From the NCBI GenBank assembly GCA_018971775.1, contig JAGXAB010000029.1, positions 1 through 63,018 of the forward strand: a DNA stretch of 63,018 nucleotides, in the 5' to 3' direction. How positions within the stretch are numbered: the first letter of the stretch is position 1; each line of letters begins with the position of its first letter. The translations under genes and the position numbers were made by a program. Positions 1 to 8,207 of this stretch are shown one piece after another. The notes under the pieces are model-generated. The model was given only the letters and a program-made list of their open reading frames with translations, was not told the DNA's origin and did not search any database. Source of the stretch: Cyanobacteria bacterium REEB67. Lineage in GTDB: Bacteria; Cyanobacteriota; Vampirovibrionia; Obscuribacterales; Obscuribacteraceae.

Positions 1-80
1 AACGCCGCAACCAGACTGATTGCAACGAAGGCGCCGAAAAAGCGCAGTATTCCAAACAGCAGTTCATCACCCAGACTCAT
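1..80 (-). CDS. N-terminus of a membrane protein (partial, runs off window)
   Basis: Reading leftwards from an ATG at 80, 26 complete codons are visible before the window ends. The product begins MSLGDELLFGILRFFGAF and continues with hydrophobic residues, which suggests a membrane segment near the N-terminus. A GGAG stands about 9 nt upstream of the ATG, supporting this start. Too little is present to assign a family. It is co-directional with the zinc-ribbon gene at 391-624 but separated by 310 nt, so shared transcription is uncertain. Confidence 0.55.
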   Translation of the reverse strand, partial: MSLGDELLFGILRFFGAFVAISLVAA

Positions 81-390
81 GACTTTACTCCGTGGATGTT
101 GATTGTTCGCGCCTCAGTTATTTCCAGAACCGTCCGTAATAGCCGGAGATGGCAAAATCGTTACGGCATGAGCTGGTCTGGGTTAGAGGTGGTTTTAAAT
201 TGCTCTCGGAGAGAAAGGAAACGCTTGGAATATTTTTCATCCTAAGCAGACCAACGCAGCCAAAGCGAGCTTCAGCCGCGTCTTTTACCAAACGTAAAGA
301 GATACCAACTGTCAAAGCTGGGTCAGTTGTTTAATAGTTGTTTAAGCACAGCAAAAGCTATCGCTAAAAATCGGCGGTAACTTTTCCGCA
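81..390. other. intergenic region, no convincing gene
   Basis: The 310 nt between the partial gene and the small zinc-ribbon gene hold overlapping short ORFs on both strands (118-315 minus, 149-334 plus). The minus ORF starts with TTG and has no ribosome site; an internal ATG at 240 would give 40 residues ending GYYGRFWK. Neither has a recognisable motif. I see no tRNA or strong terminator here. Confidence 0.4.
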
Positions 391-624
391 CTAATCGATG
401 ATGTATTCGATCCAGTATTCGGTGCGCTCGGTCCAGTCGCATCCGGGATTGCCGCAGGTGAGAGTGACGCGAGAAGCATTGGAATCGATTTCAATAACGT
501 TAAAGCCATCGCGCACGGCATCGATTGTCTCGGCATATTTTGCATACTGCGTAATCGGCTTGCTGCACGAAGGGCAGATCATTTTTTTGTTGGCGATTGC
601 GTCTTTGATTTTTTGCTGGGACAT
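391..624 (-). CDS. small zinc-ribbon-like protein, 77 aa
   Basis: The protein carries a CPSC pair near residue 18 and a CGNPGC cluster near residue 57, the spacing expected of a treble-clef or zinc-ribbon fold that binds one zinc. The rest is polar, with no signal peptide or membrane segment, so it should be cytoplasmic. Two in-frame ATGs exist, at 630 and 624; GAGAG abuts the first and stands about 6 nt before the second, so 624 is the better start. It lies 46 nt downstream of the secreted protein at 677-1423 and may share its transcript. The function is not known; nucleic-acid or protein contact is only an inference from the fold. Confidence 0.7.
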   Translation of the reverse strand: MSQQKIKDAIANKKMICPSCSKPITQYAKYAETIDAVRDGFNVIEIDSNASRVTLTCGNPGCDWTERTEYWIEYIID

Positions 625-676
625 AATCATCTCTCGAAAGGACAGTCGGTGCGGTCTGAAATTGCCTGTACTAAGC

Positions 677-1423
677 TTACTCTATATGACAAGCTTTAGC
701 CGAAATGAGCAGGCGGGGAAGGGATTGATCGGCAAAAGGTTGTTCATCTTGAGCGAACAGTATAAAAAAAGTATCGCGATCCTGGGTTAGATAGACGAAA
801 CCTTTCATCGCATGCCCTTCGCGGTTGACTCCACTAAAGCTCATGCCCTTAAAACTGTGCGTGCCGCTCATGAAAAGTGGCTGCTTTTCTTCTTGATATT
901 TAGCAAGCTGTTTTCGCTGGGGATTGAGCATCACGTCCATCATCGTTCGTTCGCTCGGCATCGGCTCACCAGCTGGAGAAGAGAGAATCGTCACATTGAA
1001 AAAAGCGCGGTCTTTACTCGCATGCAACGGCCCGCGAAAAGAGAAGAGCTTGCCCTGGGGCGGAGTGAATTCCATGAGCGAATAATCGCCGGGGATGGCG
1101 ACCTTGCACCTATGGCCGTTTATCGACAGGTCGGCCGGTACAAGCTTATCGGGACCGGCCATTTTAGACCGATCCGGTTCGGGTGAAGCGACCGTTGAAG
1201 TCTGGGCAGGCACTTTTAGTTTTGTCGTGCGCGCCGGACGTCCGAGCAATATCGACTCCAGGGGTGAGACTGGTTTGGCCTGCACCGCAAGCGGGCTAAA
1301 AATCAAAAAGCTAAAGCAGCTAGCAATCGAGCCGGCGATCAATCTCTCAACACTTGACATAATGGAAACAGCCGTAAGAGTACCCCGCAAAAATAAGACC
1401 TGAAAGCACCTGGACGAGGACAT
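677..1423 (-). CDS. secreted protein of unknown function
   Basis: The ORF allows 248 residues from an ATG at 1423. A typical Sec signal peptide (basic start, hydrophobic stretch, then AVQA before KP) begins only at the internal Met encoded at 1360, so the mature start may be there although no clear ribosome site precedes it. After a low-complexity linker of about 60 residues comes a folded region of about 140 residues, starting near HRCKVAIPGDYSLMEF, with alternating beta-like segments and two Cys (in HRCKV and KACHIE) that could pair. I do not recognise the family. It lies 53 nt downstream of the polytopic protein at 1477-3216, on the same strand. Confidence 0.7.
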   Translation of the reverse strand: MSSSRCFQVLFLRGTLTAVSIMSSVERLIAGSIASCFSFLIFSPLAVQAKPVSPLESILLGRPARTTKLKVPAQTSTVASPEPDRSKMAGPDKLVPADLSINGHRCKVAIPGDYSLMEFTPPQGKLFSFRGPLHASKDRAFFNVTILSSPAGEPMPSERTMMDVMLNPQRKQLAKYQEEKQPLFMSGTHSFKGMSFSGVNREGHAMKGFVYLTQDRDTFFILFAQDEQPFADQSLPRLLISAKACHIE

Positions 1424-1476
1424 GATATCTCACAAGCGGTTTATATCAATGCACAGGGCAAAACTTCACACTCTCT

Positions 1477-3216
1477 CTATTTTTGTCTTTGCCGCATAAT
1501 TACGGCCTTTTCGTCTTCATAAAGGGTTTCCCAGGTCGGATCTTTCTTCAGATTACCGGCCAGAGCCGATTTGCGGCGGACAAAAACCCAGTCGATGCCA
1601 TATTTTTTGAGCAGATCCTGCCAACCGGGCTCACCGTCATTGATTACCATGTAGTCGATGCAGATTTTTTCGCCATACATATCAAAGCGAGTGTCGATGA
1701 AGACTTTAGGCTTACCGCCGCCCTTATAGATGAGCATATCGCCGTATTGTTGATCGTTAAAGAGCTTACCCGCAGGCTGATTTTTTTCGATAAAACTGAC
1801 CGCCTCGACTGGCGGCTCGAAGGCGATACTGCCGGCGGGCAGAACGGGCGGGGTGATCCGAAAAGAAACCAGACAAACGCCAGCTATGGCGCAGAGAGCG
1901 ACAATCGCCATCTCGTAAATGCCGCCCGCTTTCCAGAGATCGAGGGTGTGCAAATCAAGCAAAGTCCAAAATTTAGTCTTATTTGCAGCCGTCTTTTCTT
2001 CAGCGCTTTTGCCCGCCGTCAGAGCCTTTAGGTGGCGAGCCTGGCCATGCCCCAGCAAAGCGATGATTTCAGCGACAAGGATGAGTGTGACGAAACTGGC
2101 TACCCGACCGTGCGCAAGACCATTCCAGATGGCGACCGTGCCGCAGATTAAATTGAGCAGGAGTTCACTGGCCAGGAGTTTGCGCTCAACCGCCTCACCT
2201 GTGGATTTTAGATAAGCGATAATTTCGCGCGCCATCAAGAAAAGATAGGTAAGACAGAGGGCGAGAAATGGATAGAGACCGGGATTGATTTTTAAATCAG
2301 CGCCGATCACAGGCTGCAGCTCGACGATGTGTTCATTGACCGGACTGTTGAAGAGCTCGGGAATGTACGCATAGAGCCCGATACCATAGGGATTGATGCA
2401 AGCGGCGATCGAGCAGCCGAGCATCGCCACGGAGGCCGAGACGAGCAAATTTTTGACCGGTGCTTTGATAAACAGCAAAGAGAGGAAGCTGCCGAGACAG
2501 AGCGCAAAGAGAATAGCAAAGCCGGATACAAAGCCGGTATGCATGTTGGCCCAGAGCACCATAAGCGGTGCCAGGACGAAAACGAGCGGGAAGACTTTCT
2601 GCTCACCGCGCATGGTGCTGACCCTGGCATCATGAGTGTTTTGCAGGTAGAGGGCGATCAACAGATAGGAAAAAATCTCGGGCCTGGCCAGAGTGTGAAA
2701 GGACGCGGCCATCATGCCCAGTACTATTACCCAGGCCGATTGTATAAAAGGCGATTCACGCCGCACGACAAAGCCCATCGGCACAGAGAAAAAAGCAGTC
2801 GTGATCGTGACGGCGCAAAGCAAGCAAAGGCCGACCAGTCGGATCGGCACCGAGGCAAGATAAAAGATCACCTCGGAGAGCCATTGATAACAAACGAGGT
2901 GGCGACCGGCCGCTTCCTGGGCGGCAAAAGTCCAGGAGAAGGGGTCGAGGACCGGGATCTGATGATTTTCGACTATATAGCGACCGGTGGCAAGCAACCA
3001 GCAGGTATCGGGATCGTGCAGACAAGTACCGGCCACCCAGACACCGGCGATGAAGGAAATGAAGAGCAATAGACCGAGGCAGACGCGCGAAAATATGGTG
3101 GCAAGCAGCTCGGCCAGGGTCAAGACCGGCTTGTCTTCCGGCTTGGGCGGCTCCGGCACCCAATCTTCATTGCCGGGTTCAAAACCCTTCTCCAGATTAT
3201 CTGGATCAATGGTCAA
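1477..3216 (-). CDS. large polytopic membrane protein, possible GT-C-type glycosyltransferase relative
   Basis: 579 residues. An acidic, Pro-rich cytoplasmic N-terminus (about 35 residues) is followed by roughly ten hydrophobic segments up to residue about 455, then a soluble C-terminal domain of about 110 residues. The first extracytoplasmic loop has an acidic HDPDTCWLLATGRYI stretch and a DPFSW motif, and the tail holds FNDQQYGDMLIY and KVFIDTRFDMYGE; this architecture is common in membrane proteins annotated as GT-C-like. No single catalytic motif settles an enzymatic role. The ATG lies 6 nt after the guaA stop, so translation is probably coupled to guaA, though a functional link to purine synthesis is not evident. 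Confidence 0.75.
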   Translation of the reverse strand: MTIDPDNLEKGFEPGNEDWVPEPPKPEDKPVLTLAELLATIFSRVCLGLLLFISFIAGVWVAGTCLHDPDTCWLLATGRYIVENHQIPVLDPFSWTFAAQEAAGRHLVCYQWLSEVIFYLASVPIRLVGLCLLCAVTITTAFFSVPMGFVVRRESPFIQSAWVIVLGMMAASFHTLARPEIFSYLLIALYLQNTHDARVSTMRGEQKVFPLVFVLAPLMVLWANMHTGFVSGFAILFALCLGSFLSLLFIKAPVKNLLVSASVAMLGCSIAACINPYGIGLYAYIPELFNSPVNEHIVELQPVIGADLKINPGLYPFLALCLTYLFLMAREIIAYLKSTGEAVERKLLASELLLNLICGTVAIWNGLAHGRVASFVTLILVAEIIALLGHGQARHLKALTAGKSAEEKTAANKTKFWTLLDLHTLDLWKAGGIYEMAIVALCAIAGVCLVSFRITPPVLPAGSIAFEPPVEAVSFIEKNQPAGKLFNDQQYGDMLIYKGGGKPKVFIDTRFDMYGEKICIDYMVINDGEPGWQDLLKKYGIDWVFVRRKSALAGNLKKDPTWETLYEDEKAVIMRQRQK

Positions 3217-3222
3217 TGGCTT

Positions 3223-4830
3223 CTATTCCCATTCGATGGTAGCAGGCGGCTTGGACGTGACATCATAAACGACGCGGTTGATACCTGGCACTTCATTGAC
3301 GATGCGCGAGCTGATCACCGAGAGCAAGTCATAGGGCAATCTTGCCCAGTCAGCGGTCATGCCGTCTTCGGAGGTAATGGCGCGGATAACGATTTGATTT
3401 TGATAGGTGCGTTGATCGCCCATGACGCCGACCGATAGAGTCGGCAAAAGTACGCCGAAGACCTGCCAGACCTGACGATAGAGGCCATGCGCCTTGATTT
3501 CTTCGCGGATGATCCAATCGGCTTCGCGCAACGTTTTCAGTCTTTCCTTGGTCACTTCGCCAAGCACACGTATAGCCAGACCGGGACCGGGGAAAGGATG
3601 GCGTTCGATGATCCCTTCCGGCACACCTATTTCGCGACCGAGGACGCGCACTTCGTCTTTGAAGAGCTTGGCGAAGGGCTCGACCAGCTCGAATTTCAAG
3701 TCATCGGGCAGACCGCCGACATTGTGGTGTGATTTGATTTTGACCGCTACTGTTTTGCCGGTTTTGGGATCGACTCTCGTGCCCGCCGATTCGATAACGT
3801 CGGGATAGAGTGTGCCTTGAGCGAGGAAATCGAAGGGTCCCAGTCTTCTTGATTCTTCTTCAAAGACGCGAATGAATTCAGCGCCGATTTTCTTGCGCTT
3901 CTCTTCCGGATCGATTACACCGGCCAGTTTGCCGATGAAACGTTCGCGTGCTTTGACGAAATGCACCGGGATGTTGAAATTTTTCTCAAAGGTTTCGACC
4001 AGCCATTCGGGCTCGTTTTTGCGCATGAAGCCCTGATCGATAAACATGCAGGTCAGGTTATCGCCAATCGCCTGGTGCAAAAGAAAAGCCAGTGTCGAGC
4101 TGTCCACACCACCGGAAAGAGCCAGCAGCACCCGTCTATCGCCACAGCGACGTTTGATTTCAGCAATCGATTCTTCGATATATTTGGCCATCGTCCAGCT
4201 CTGCGAGCAGCCGCAGATGTCGCGCACGAAGTTGGCGATTACTTGCTTGCCGCCTCTGGTGTGGACGACTTCGGGGTGAAATTGCACACCGTAAAAATTG
4301 CGCGTTTCATCTGCCATGGCGGCGACCGGCGTATCGGCGGTGCGGCCGATCGTCTGGAAGCCTTCGGGCAATTCGGTGACGCTGTCGCCGTGACTCATCC
4401 AGCTTTCGATAGCGGGATCGAGACCGGCAAACAATTTGCCGTGATGGACGATGGTGAAAAGGGCGCGGCCATATTCGCGCACTTCGGAGAGTTGCACATG
4501 GCCACCGAGATCGCGGCTCATCAATTGCATACCGTAGCAAACGCCGAGCACCGGGATACCCAGCTTCCAGACTTCGGGATCGAGCTGGGGAGCGTGCTCT
4601 TCATAGCAGCTGTTGGGACCGCCCGAGAGGATGATGCCCTTGGGATTGAGTCGCTTCAATTCGGCGGCGCTGGTAGAGTAAGGAATGAGCTCGGAGTAGA
4701 CATTGATCTCGCGGATGCGACGGGCGATCAGCTGCGAAAACTGCGAGCCAAAATCGAGTATGGCGATCGAGTCTTGCAAGGCGTTATCAGGGGCCGCTTC
4801 CTTTAACTTTGCTGCCGGACTTGTTGTCAT
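3223..4830 (-). CDS. guaA: GMP synthase (glutamine-hydrolysing)
   Basis: Converts XMP to GMP using glutamine and ATP, the last step of guanine nucleotide synthesis. The class I amidotransferase half starts at [15 protein letters not shown]; the nucleophile is Cys98 in GVCYGMQ, with the His-Glu pair in FHPEV near residue 190. The ATP pyrophosphatase half has the PP-loop SGGVDSS and ends with the dimerisation domain and the typical tail KPPATIEWE. About 535 residues is the usual length. A GTG at 4833 and an ATG at 4830 are both possible; AGGAG is 7 nt before the ATG, so 4830 is chosen. The next gene starts 6 nt after the stop. Confidence 0.98.
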   Translation of the reverse strand: MTTSPAAKLKEAAPDNALQDSIAILDFGSQFSQLIARRIREINVYSELIPYSTSAAELKRLNPKGIILSGGPNSCYEEHAPQLDPEVWKLGIPVLGVCYGMQLMSRDLGGHVQLSEVREYGRALFTIVHHGKLFAGLDPAIESWMSHGDSVTELPEGFQTIGRTADTPVAAMADETRNFYGVQFHPEVVHTRGGKQVIANFVRDICGCSQSWTMAKYIEESIAEIKRRCGDRRVLLALSGGVDSSTLAFLLHQAIGDNLTCMFIDQGFMRKNEPEWLVETFEKNFNIPVHFVKARERFIGKLAGVIDPEEKRKKIGAEFIRVFEEESRRLGPFDFLAQGTLYPDVIESAGTRVDPKTGKTVAVKIKSHHNVGGLPDDLKFELVEPFAKLFKDEVRVLGREIGVPEGIIERHPFPGPGLAIRVLGEVTKERLKTLREADWIIREEIKAHGLYRQVWQVFGVLLPTLSVGVMGDQRTYQNQIVIRAITSEDGMTADWARLPYDLLSVISSRIVNEVPGINRVVYDVTSKPPATIEWE

Positions 4831-4922
4831 CACCTATCTCCTGGACTTCCGCTTCCTACCTCAGAGGTCTATTATCTCTTGAGCAATGCCATTATCGCTA
4901 TCATCATTAAGGGACCTCTCTT

Positions 4923-5438
4923 TTGACATCTCCAAAGCGTGAAAAATTATCCAATCCCATACCGCCGATCCCGCCCGATAGCCTTACATCACGGGACTTG
5001 CCGCATTACTATGTGGTCGACGAGAGATTGCACCGCGGCGGTCAGCCCAATGAGAAGGGTTTCGCCTGGTTGAAGAGTCAGGGCATCAGAACGGTGATCA
5101 ATTTGCGCGAAGAGACCGGCCTGAGCTTTAGCGAGGCCGAACTTATGAAGCACCTGGAGCTCAATTATGTGGCGATTGACATCGATCCCTTCTTGCCGCC
5201 AGCGGATGAAAAAATCGAGCGCTTCCTGCTCACCTTGAAAGAGAGCGACAATCATCCGGCCTTCGTGCATTGCCTGCATGGCCAGGACCGCACCGGCATG
5301 ATGGTCGGCATTTATCGCATGGTCATCCACGGTCACGAATACGAAAAAGTCTTCGACGAGATGCTCGAGCTCGGCTTCCACCGCGAATTCGTCAACCTTG
5401 AAAAAACAGCCCGGCGCTGGGAAGGACGCAAACTGTGA
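4923..5438 (+). CDS. protein-tyrosine/dual-specificity phosphatase-like protein
   Basis: 171 residues. The active-site loop HCLHGQDRTG fits the Cys-x5-Arg phosphatase signature, with Cys117 as nucleophile and Arg123 binding phosphate. The upstream motif LHRGGQPNEKGFAWLKSQGIRTVINLRE is typical of the Siw14/DUF442-like branch of cytoplasmic tyrosine phosphatases. Start is TTG, with AAGGGA about 8 nt upstream; no alternative Met exists before the conserved domain. The stop overlaps the next gene by 4 nt (GTGA), so the two are translationally coupled. The natural substrate cannot be read from the sequence; phosphoproteins or inositol phosphates are both known for this branch. Confidence 0.88.
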   Translation: MTSPKREKLSNPIPPIPPDSLTSRDLPHYYVVDERLHRGGQPNEKGFAWLKSQGIRTVINLREETGLSFSEAELMKHLELNYVAIDIDPFLPPADEKIERFLLTLKESDNHPAFVHCLHGQDRTGMMVGIYRMVIHGHEYEKVFDEMLELGFHREFVNLEKTARRWEGRKL

Positions 5439-6706
5439 GCACCTTCAAATTGCCGCCCCTCTGGCAGCAGTGCCTGATCTTCTGGGCTCTGCTCTGCCTT
5501 ATCATCATCGGCTTCACCGATACCATGCCCCAGATTCTCGCCATTTCGGACTATCTGATGACTTTCCACACGGCTGGTTTCATCGCCGCCCACGGTCTCT
5601 GGAATGTGCTTTATCCACCGGAGGGCACGCTCAGTTTTGCCGGCGCTCCCTTTGACAAGCAGGCCCACGCGCTTTTACCTTTTATGCCGGCCTCCTCCGT
5701 CGCCGAATACATGTATATGCCGCTCAGCGCTTACATTTTTGCGCCCTTCAGCCTGCTTGCACCGGCCTATTCGATGGTGGCCTGGCAACTGACCTGTCTG
5801 GCCGCCACCTACTGGGGCAATTTCCTCACCCTTGGCAATCGCCGCCGCGCACTTCTAGCCAGCGCCGCCGCCTTTGCTTTTTTGCCTTTCACCCTGACGG
5901 TCTGGATCGGACAGGTCGGGCTGGTCTTTGGCCTGCTGCCGCTGGCGGCCGGCTGCTATCTGTTCAAAAAAGAGCAATATTTCTTTGGCGGTTTGACTCT
6001 CGCCCTGCTCTCCCTCAAACCACAGATGCTCGTTCCCGCCGTCTTCTTGCTCATCTTTCAACTGGGACGCAAACGCTTTGCACCTCTCGCCGCCTTGATT
6101 ACAGGCACGGCCCTGATTGCCCAGTTTAATTACAATCTAGCCGGACAGACGATTTTTACCGCCTGGATGCGCTGCCTGGCACTTTCGGACAAGATATATA
6201 GCGATCCGGCCCAGGGCGTGGCCGTGCATCTGGCCACGAGCCTGCCCCGGGCCATCGTGCTCAGCCAGCCGCCGGCCAGCCATGGCGCTATTAAGCCGCT
6301 GGTCTATGCCCTGGCCGCGGCGCTGCTTCTAGCCGGTCTCTTCGCCGTGCTCAATCTGGCCCGCAGCAAGAGCGATATCAGTGAAGGCGAAAGACTCAAA
6401 TTTACCTTTGTCCTGGGCGCTCTCGCCCTGCCGATTGTTGTGCCCCATCTCTTCATCTACGACCTCGGCGCGCTCGTGCCGGCCGCTTTTTCGATTTTCT
6501 TCGAAGAGCCCGAAAGCGAAGCGGGCAAAAGGATACAGCCTGGATTAAAAAAAATACTGTTAGCCTTCTGGCTGATCGTCAGCGGCTACTGTCTTACTCT
6601 TGTAATCAATAAAGATCTGGCACAGCCACTAGTATTGGTGGCACTTATGCTAGGGTGTTATATGAGTGCCGTCATCTCTTTGCTTCGCCCTCCCAAACAG
6701 GTCTGA
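5435..6706 (+). CDS. polytopic membrane glycosyltransferase, GT87/DUF2029-like
   Basis: 423 residues with about ten hydrophobic segments. The N-terminal loop after the first segment (DYLMTFHTAGFIAAHG) and the later EYMYMPLSAYIFAPFSLL, followed by a conserved LKPQML in the middle, match the plan of DUF2029 (GT87) polyprenyl-phosphate-mannose-dependent transferases. Such enzymes add a sugar to a lipid-linked or envelope glycan on the outer face of the inner membrane. Starts with GTG inside the upstream phosphatase stop (4-nt overlap). The donor and acceptor are not predictable here. The C-terminus is a further pair of membrane segments ending in a short basic tail. Confidence 0.8.
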   Translation: MSTFKLPPLWQQCLIFWALLCLIIIGFTDTMPQILAISDYLMTFHTAGFIAAHGLWNVLYPPEGTLSFAGAPFDKQAHALLPFMPASSVAEYMYMPLSAYIFAPFSLLAPAYSMVAWQLTCLAATYWGNFLTLGNRRRALLASAAAFAFLPFTLTVWIGQVGLVFGLLPLAAGCYLFKKEQYFFGGLTLALLSLKPQMLVPAVFLLIFQLGRKRFAPLAALITGTALIAQFNYNLAGQTIFTAWMRCLALSDKIYSDPAQGVAVHLATSLPRAIVLSQPPASHGAIKPLVYALAAALLLAGLFAVLNLARSKSDISEGERLKFTFVLGALALPIVVPHLFIYDLGALVPAAFSIFFEEPESEAGKRIQPGLKKILLAFWLIVSGYCLTLVINKDLAQPLVLVALMLGCYMSAVISLLRPPKQV

Positions 6707-6717
6707 AAATAGCTCAC

Positions 6718-7518
6718 ATGGCTGATTCGGCTCATTCCGCTAAAAGTGCCGATAGGCGCACATGGTACGAGAAGTTTTTCAACGACTCGCCCTATCTTGC
6801 CTATTTGAAACATTCGCATATCGAACATCTGGATGACGCTGTCGCCTTTGTCAAAAGCAAACTCGAGCTCAAGGCAGGTCAGGTCCTCTTCGATCAGTGC
6901 TGCGGACACGCCGCTCTCGGCGCCTGCCTGGCCGCCGACGGTGTGAAGGTTTATGGCTGCGATATCGCGCCCAAAATGGTCGAAGCCGCCCGGGAAAATA
7001 CCCGCAGCAAAGGGACGGCCGCCGAGGCCAATGCCAACTTTGTCGTCGCCGACGCCAGGGAATATCAGTGCCCCGAACCCGCCGATGCCGCTATCAACTG
7101 GTACACCAGCTTCGGCTACGGTGATGATGACGATAATCAAATGCTGCTTGCCCGGGTTTACGAATCATTGAAGTCGGGCGGTCGGTTTGCCCTCGATTAT
7201 CCAAATACAGCCGTAGTCCTTGGCAAATTTCGCAAGTCGATGGTGCAAAATATTCCGACCGAGGGCGGCAATTTGCTCGTCACCCGCGAGAGTCGCGTCG
7301 ACGCCCGCAACGGCAGACTGGAGCAGAGCTGGACATTTGTCGAAGCGGACGGCACGCGCTCGAGTTTCGACGGCACTGTCCGCATCTATCTGCCAAGCGA
7401 CCTCTGCGCCATGCTGGAAGAGGCAGGCTTCGTCGGTCTCGAGCTTTTTGGCAATACGGAAGGCGATTGGTTGAGCCTCGAGAGCAATCGTTGCATCATC
7501 ATTGCTGCCAAGAAGTGA
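6718..7518 (+). CDS. class I SAM-dependent methyltransferase
   Basis: 266 residues from the ATG at 6718; an ATG at 6655 in the same frame would overlap the upstream gene and add 21 residues outside the domain. Motif I is VLFDQCCGHAALGACLA (the usual DxGCGxG is DQCCGHA, a variant), followed by the acidic motif II YGCDIAPKMVEAA and motif IV INWYTSFGYGDDDDN. The C-terminal beta strands end with AGFVGLELFGNTEGDW. These bind S-adenosylmethionine in a Rossmann-like fold. The substrate is unknown. It follows the GT87-like gene by 11 nt and may belong to the same transcript. Confidence 0.88.
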   Translation: MADSAHSAKSADRRTWYEKFFNDSPYLAYLKHSHIEHLDDAVAFVKSKLELKAGQVLFDQCCGHAALGACLAADGVKVYGCDIAPKMVEAARENTRSKGTAAEANANFVVADAREYQCPEPADAAINWYTSFGYGDDDDNQMLLARVYESLKSGGRFALDYPNTAVVLGKFRKSMVQNIPTEGGNLLVTRESRVDARNGRLEQSWTFVEADGTRSSFDGTVRIYLPSDLCAMLEEAGFVGLELFGNTEGDWLSLESNRCIIIAAKK

Positions 7519-7541
7519 GCCCGGTGATCAAGCGGTAGCTT

Positions 7542-7574
7542 ATTTGAAAGTGGTCACTTACCTACACTTCAAAT
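7542..7574. promoter_or_regulatory. imperfect inverted repeat upstream of the chemosensory operon
   Basis: ATTTGAAAGTG at 7542-7552 faces CACTTCAAAT at 7565-7574; the arms are complementary with a single one-base bulge and a 12-nt spacer. It lies 24 nt after the methyltransferase stop and 90 nt before the first cheW. It could be an operator for the operon or a weak terminator of the preceding gene; there is no T-run directly behind it, which makes an operator the more likely of the two. Confidence 0.35.
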
Positions 7575-7664
7575 TTGCGTAAGAGCCTGCTAATTTAAAG
7601 AAACAAAGCGGGTCGTGCCCCGTCGTACCCTCTAGTGGTTTTTTTGGTCGGGTAGATTGGACAT

Positions 7665-8207
7665 ATGATGGCGCTGGGGAACGAGGCCAAGGCCTCCGAT
7701 TTGCTTATATTTCTCGTCGATGAAGTGCGCTTCGGCTTGCCGGCTCTGGAAGTGGTCGAATTGACCATGGCCTGCGCCGTGACGCCACTGCCGCAAGGCG
7801 CTCAGATCGAGCTCGACAACCTGCCGGCCCTGAGGCCTGCCCTGGAAGGCATCGTCAATTATCACGGCGAGCTGGCCGGGGTGATCAGCCTCTCATCGCG
7901 CTTCGGCCAAAAAAGTCGACCGCTCAGGGCCAGCGAGCACTTTATCTTTGCCCGATCCGGCAAAGATCTGGTCGCCCTGCGCGCCGACCGGGTCCTGGAG
8001 ATAGCCAGCGCCCCGGTCGAGGATCTGGAGCTTATCGACAATCTGAGCAATCTCAAAAGCAATCAAAAAAACGTCACCGGCGCCGCCAAATTATCGGACG
8101 GCCTGGTCTTAATTTTCGACCTCCAGACTTTCCTCACCACCAGCGAATCGGAAGCCCTCGCCCACATTTTGAGCCTGGCGCGCTCGCAGCCGGAGGGCGC
8201 AACGTGA
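7665..8207 (+). CDS. cheW: CheW-like coupling protein (first copy)
   Basis: 180 residues forming one CheW-like domain: LLIFLVDEVRFGLPALEVVELTMACAV at the start, the conserved loop GIVNYHGELAGVISLSSRFG about residue 65, and AKLSDGLVLIFDLQTFL at the end. CheW adaptors connect chemoreceptors to the CheA kinase in the cytoplasmic array. Two ATGs stand in tandem (7665 and 7668). It is the first gene of the operon, and its stop overlaps the cheR GTG by 4 nt. The protein is diverged: the usual GxxNLRG motif reads GIVNYHG. Confidence 0.9.
   Translation: MMALGNEAKASDLLIFLVDEVRFGLPALEVVELTMACAVTPLPQGAQIELDNLPALRPALEGIVNYHGELAGVISLSSRFGQKSRPLRASEHFIFARSGKDLVALRADRVLEIASAPVEDLELIDNLSNLKSNQKNVTGAAKLSDGLVLIFDLQTFLTTSESEALAHILSLARSQPEGAT

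Noticed and set aside
2329..3072. 247-codon plus-strand ORF opposite the polytopic protein
   Set aside because: Highly charged and without motifs; the minus-strand reading has clear membrane segments.
3961..4806. 281-codon plus-strand ORF opposite guaA
   Set aside because: It lies wholly within guaA on the other strand, has no recognisable domain, and guaA is unambiguous.
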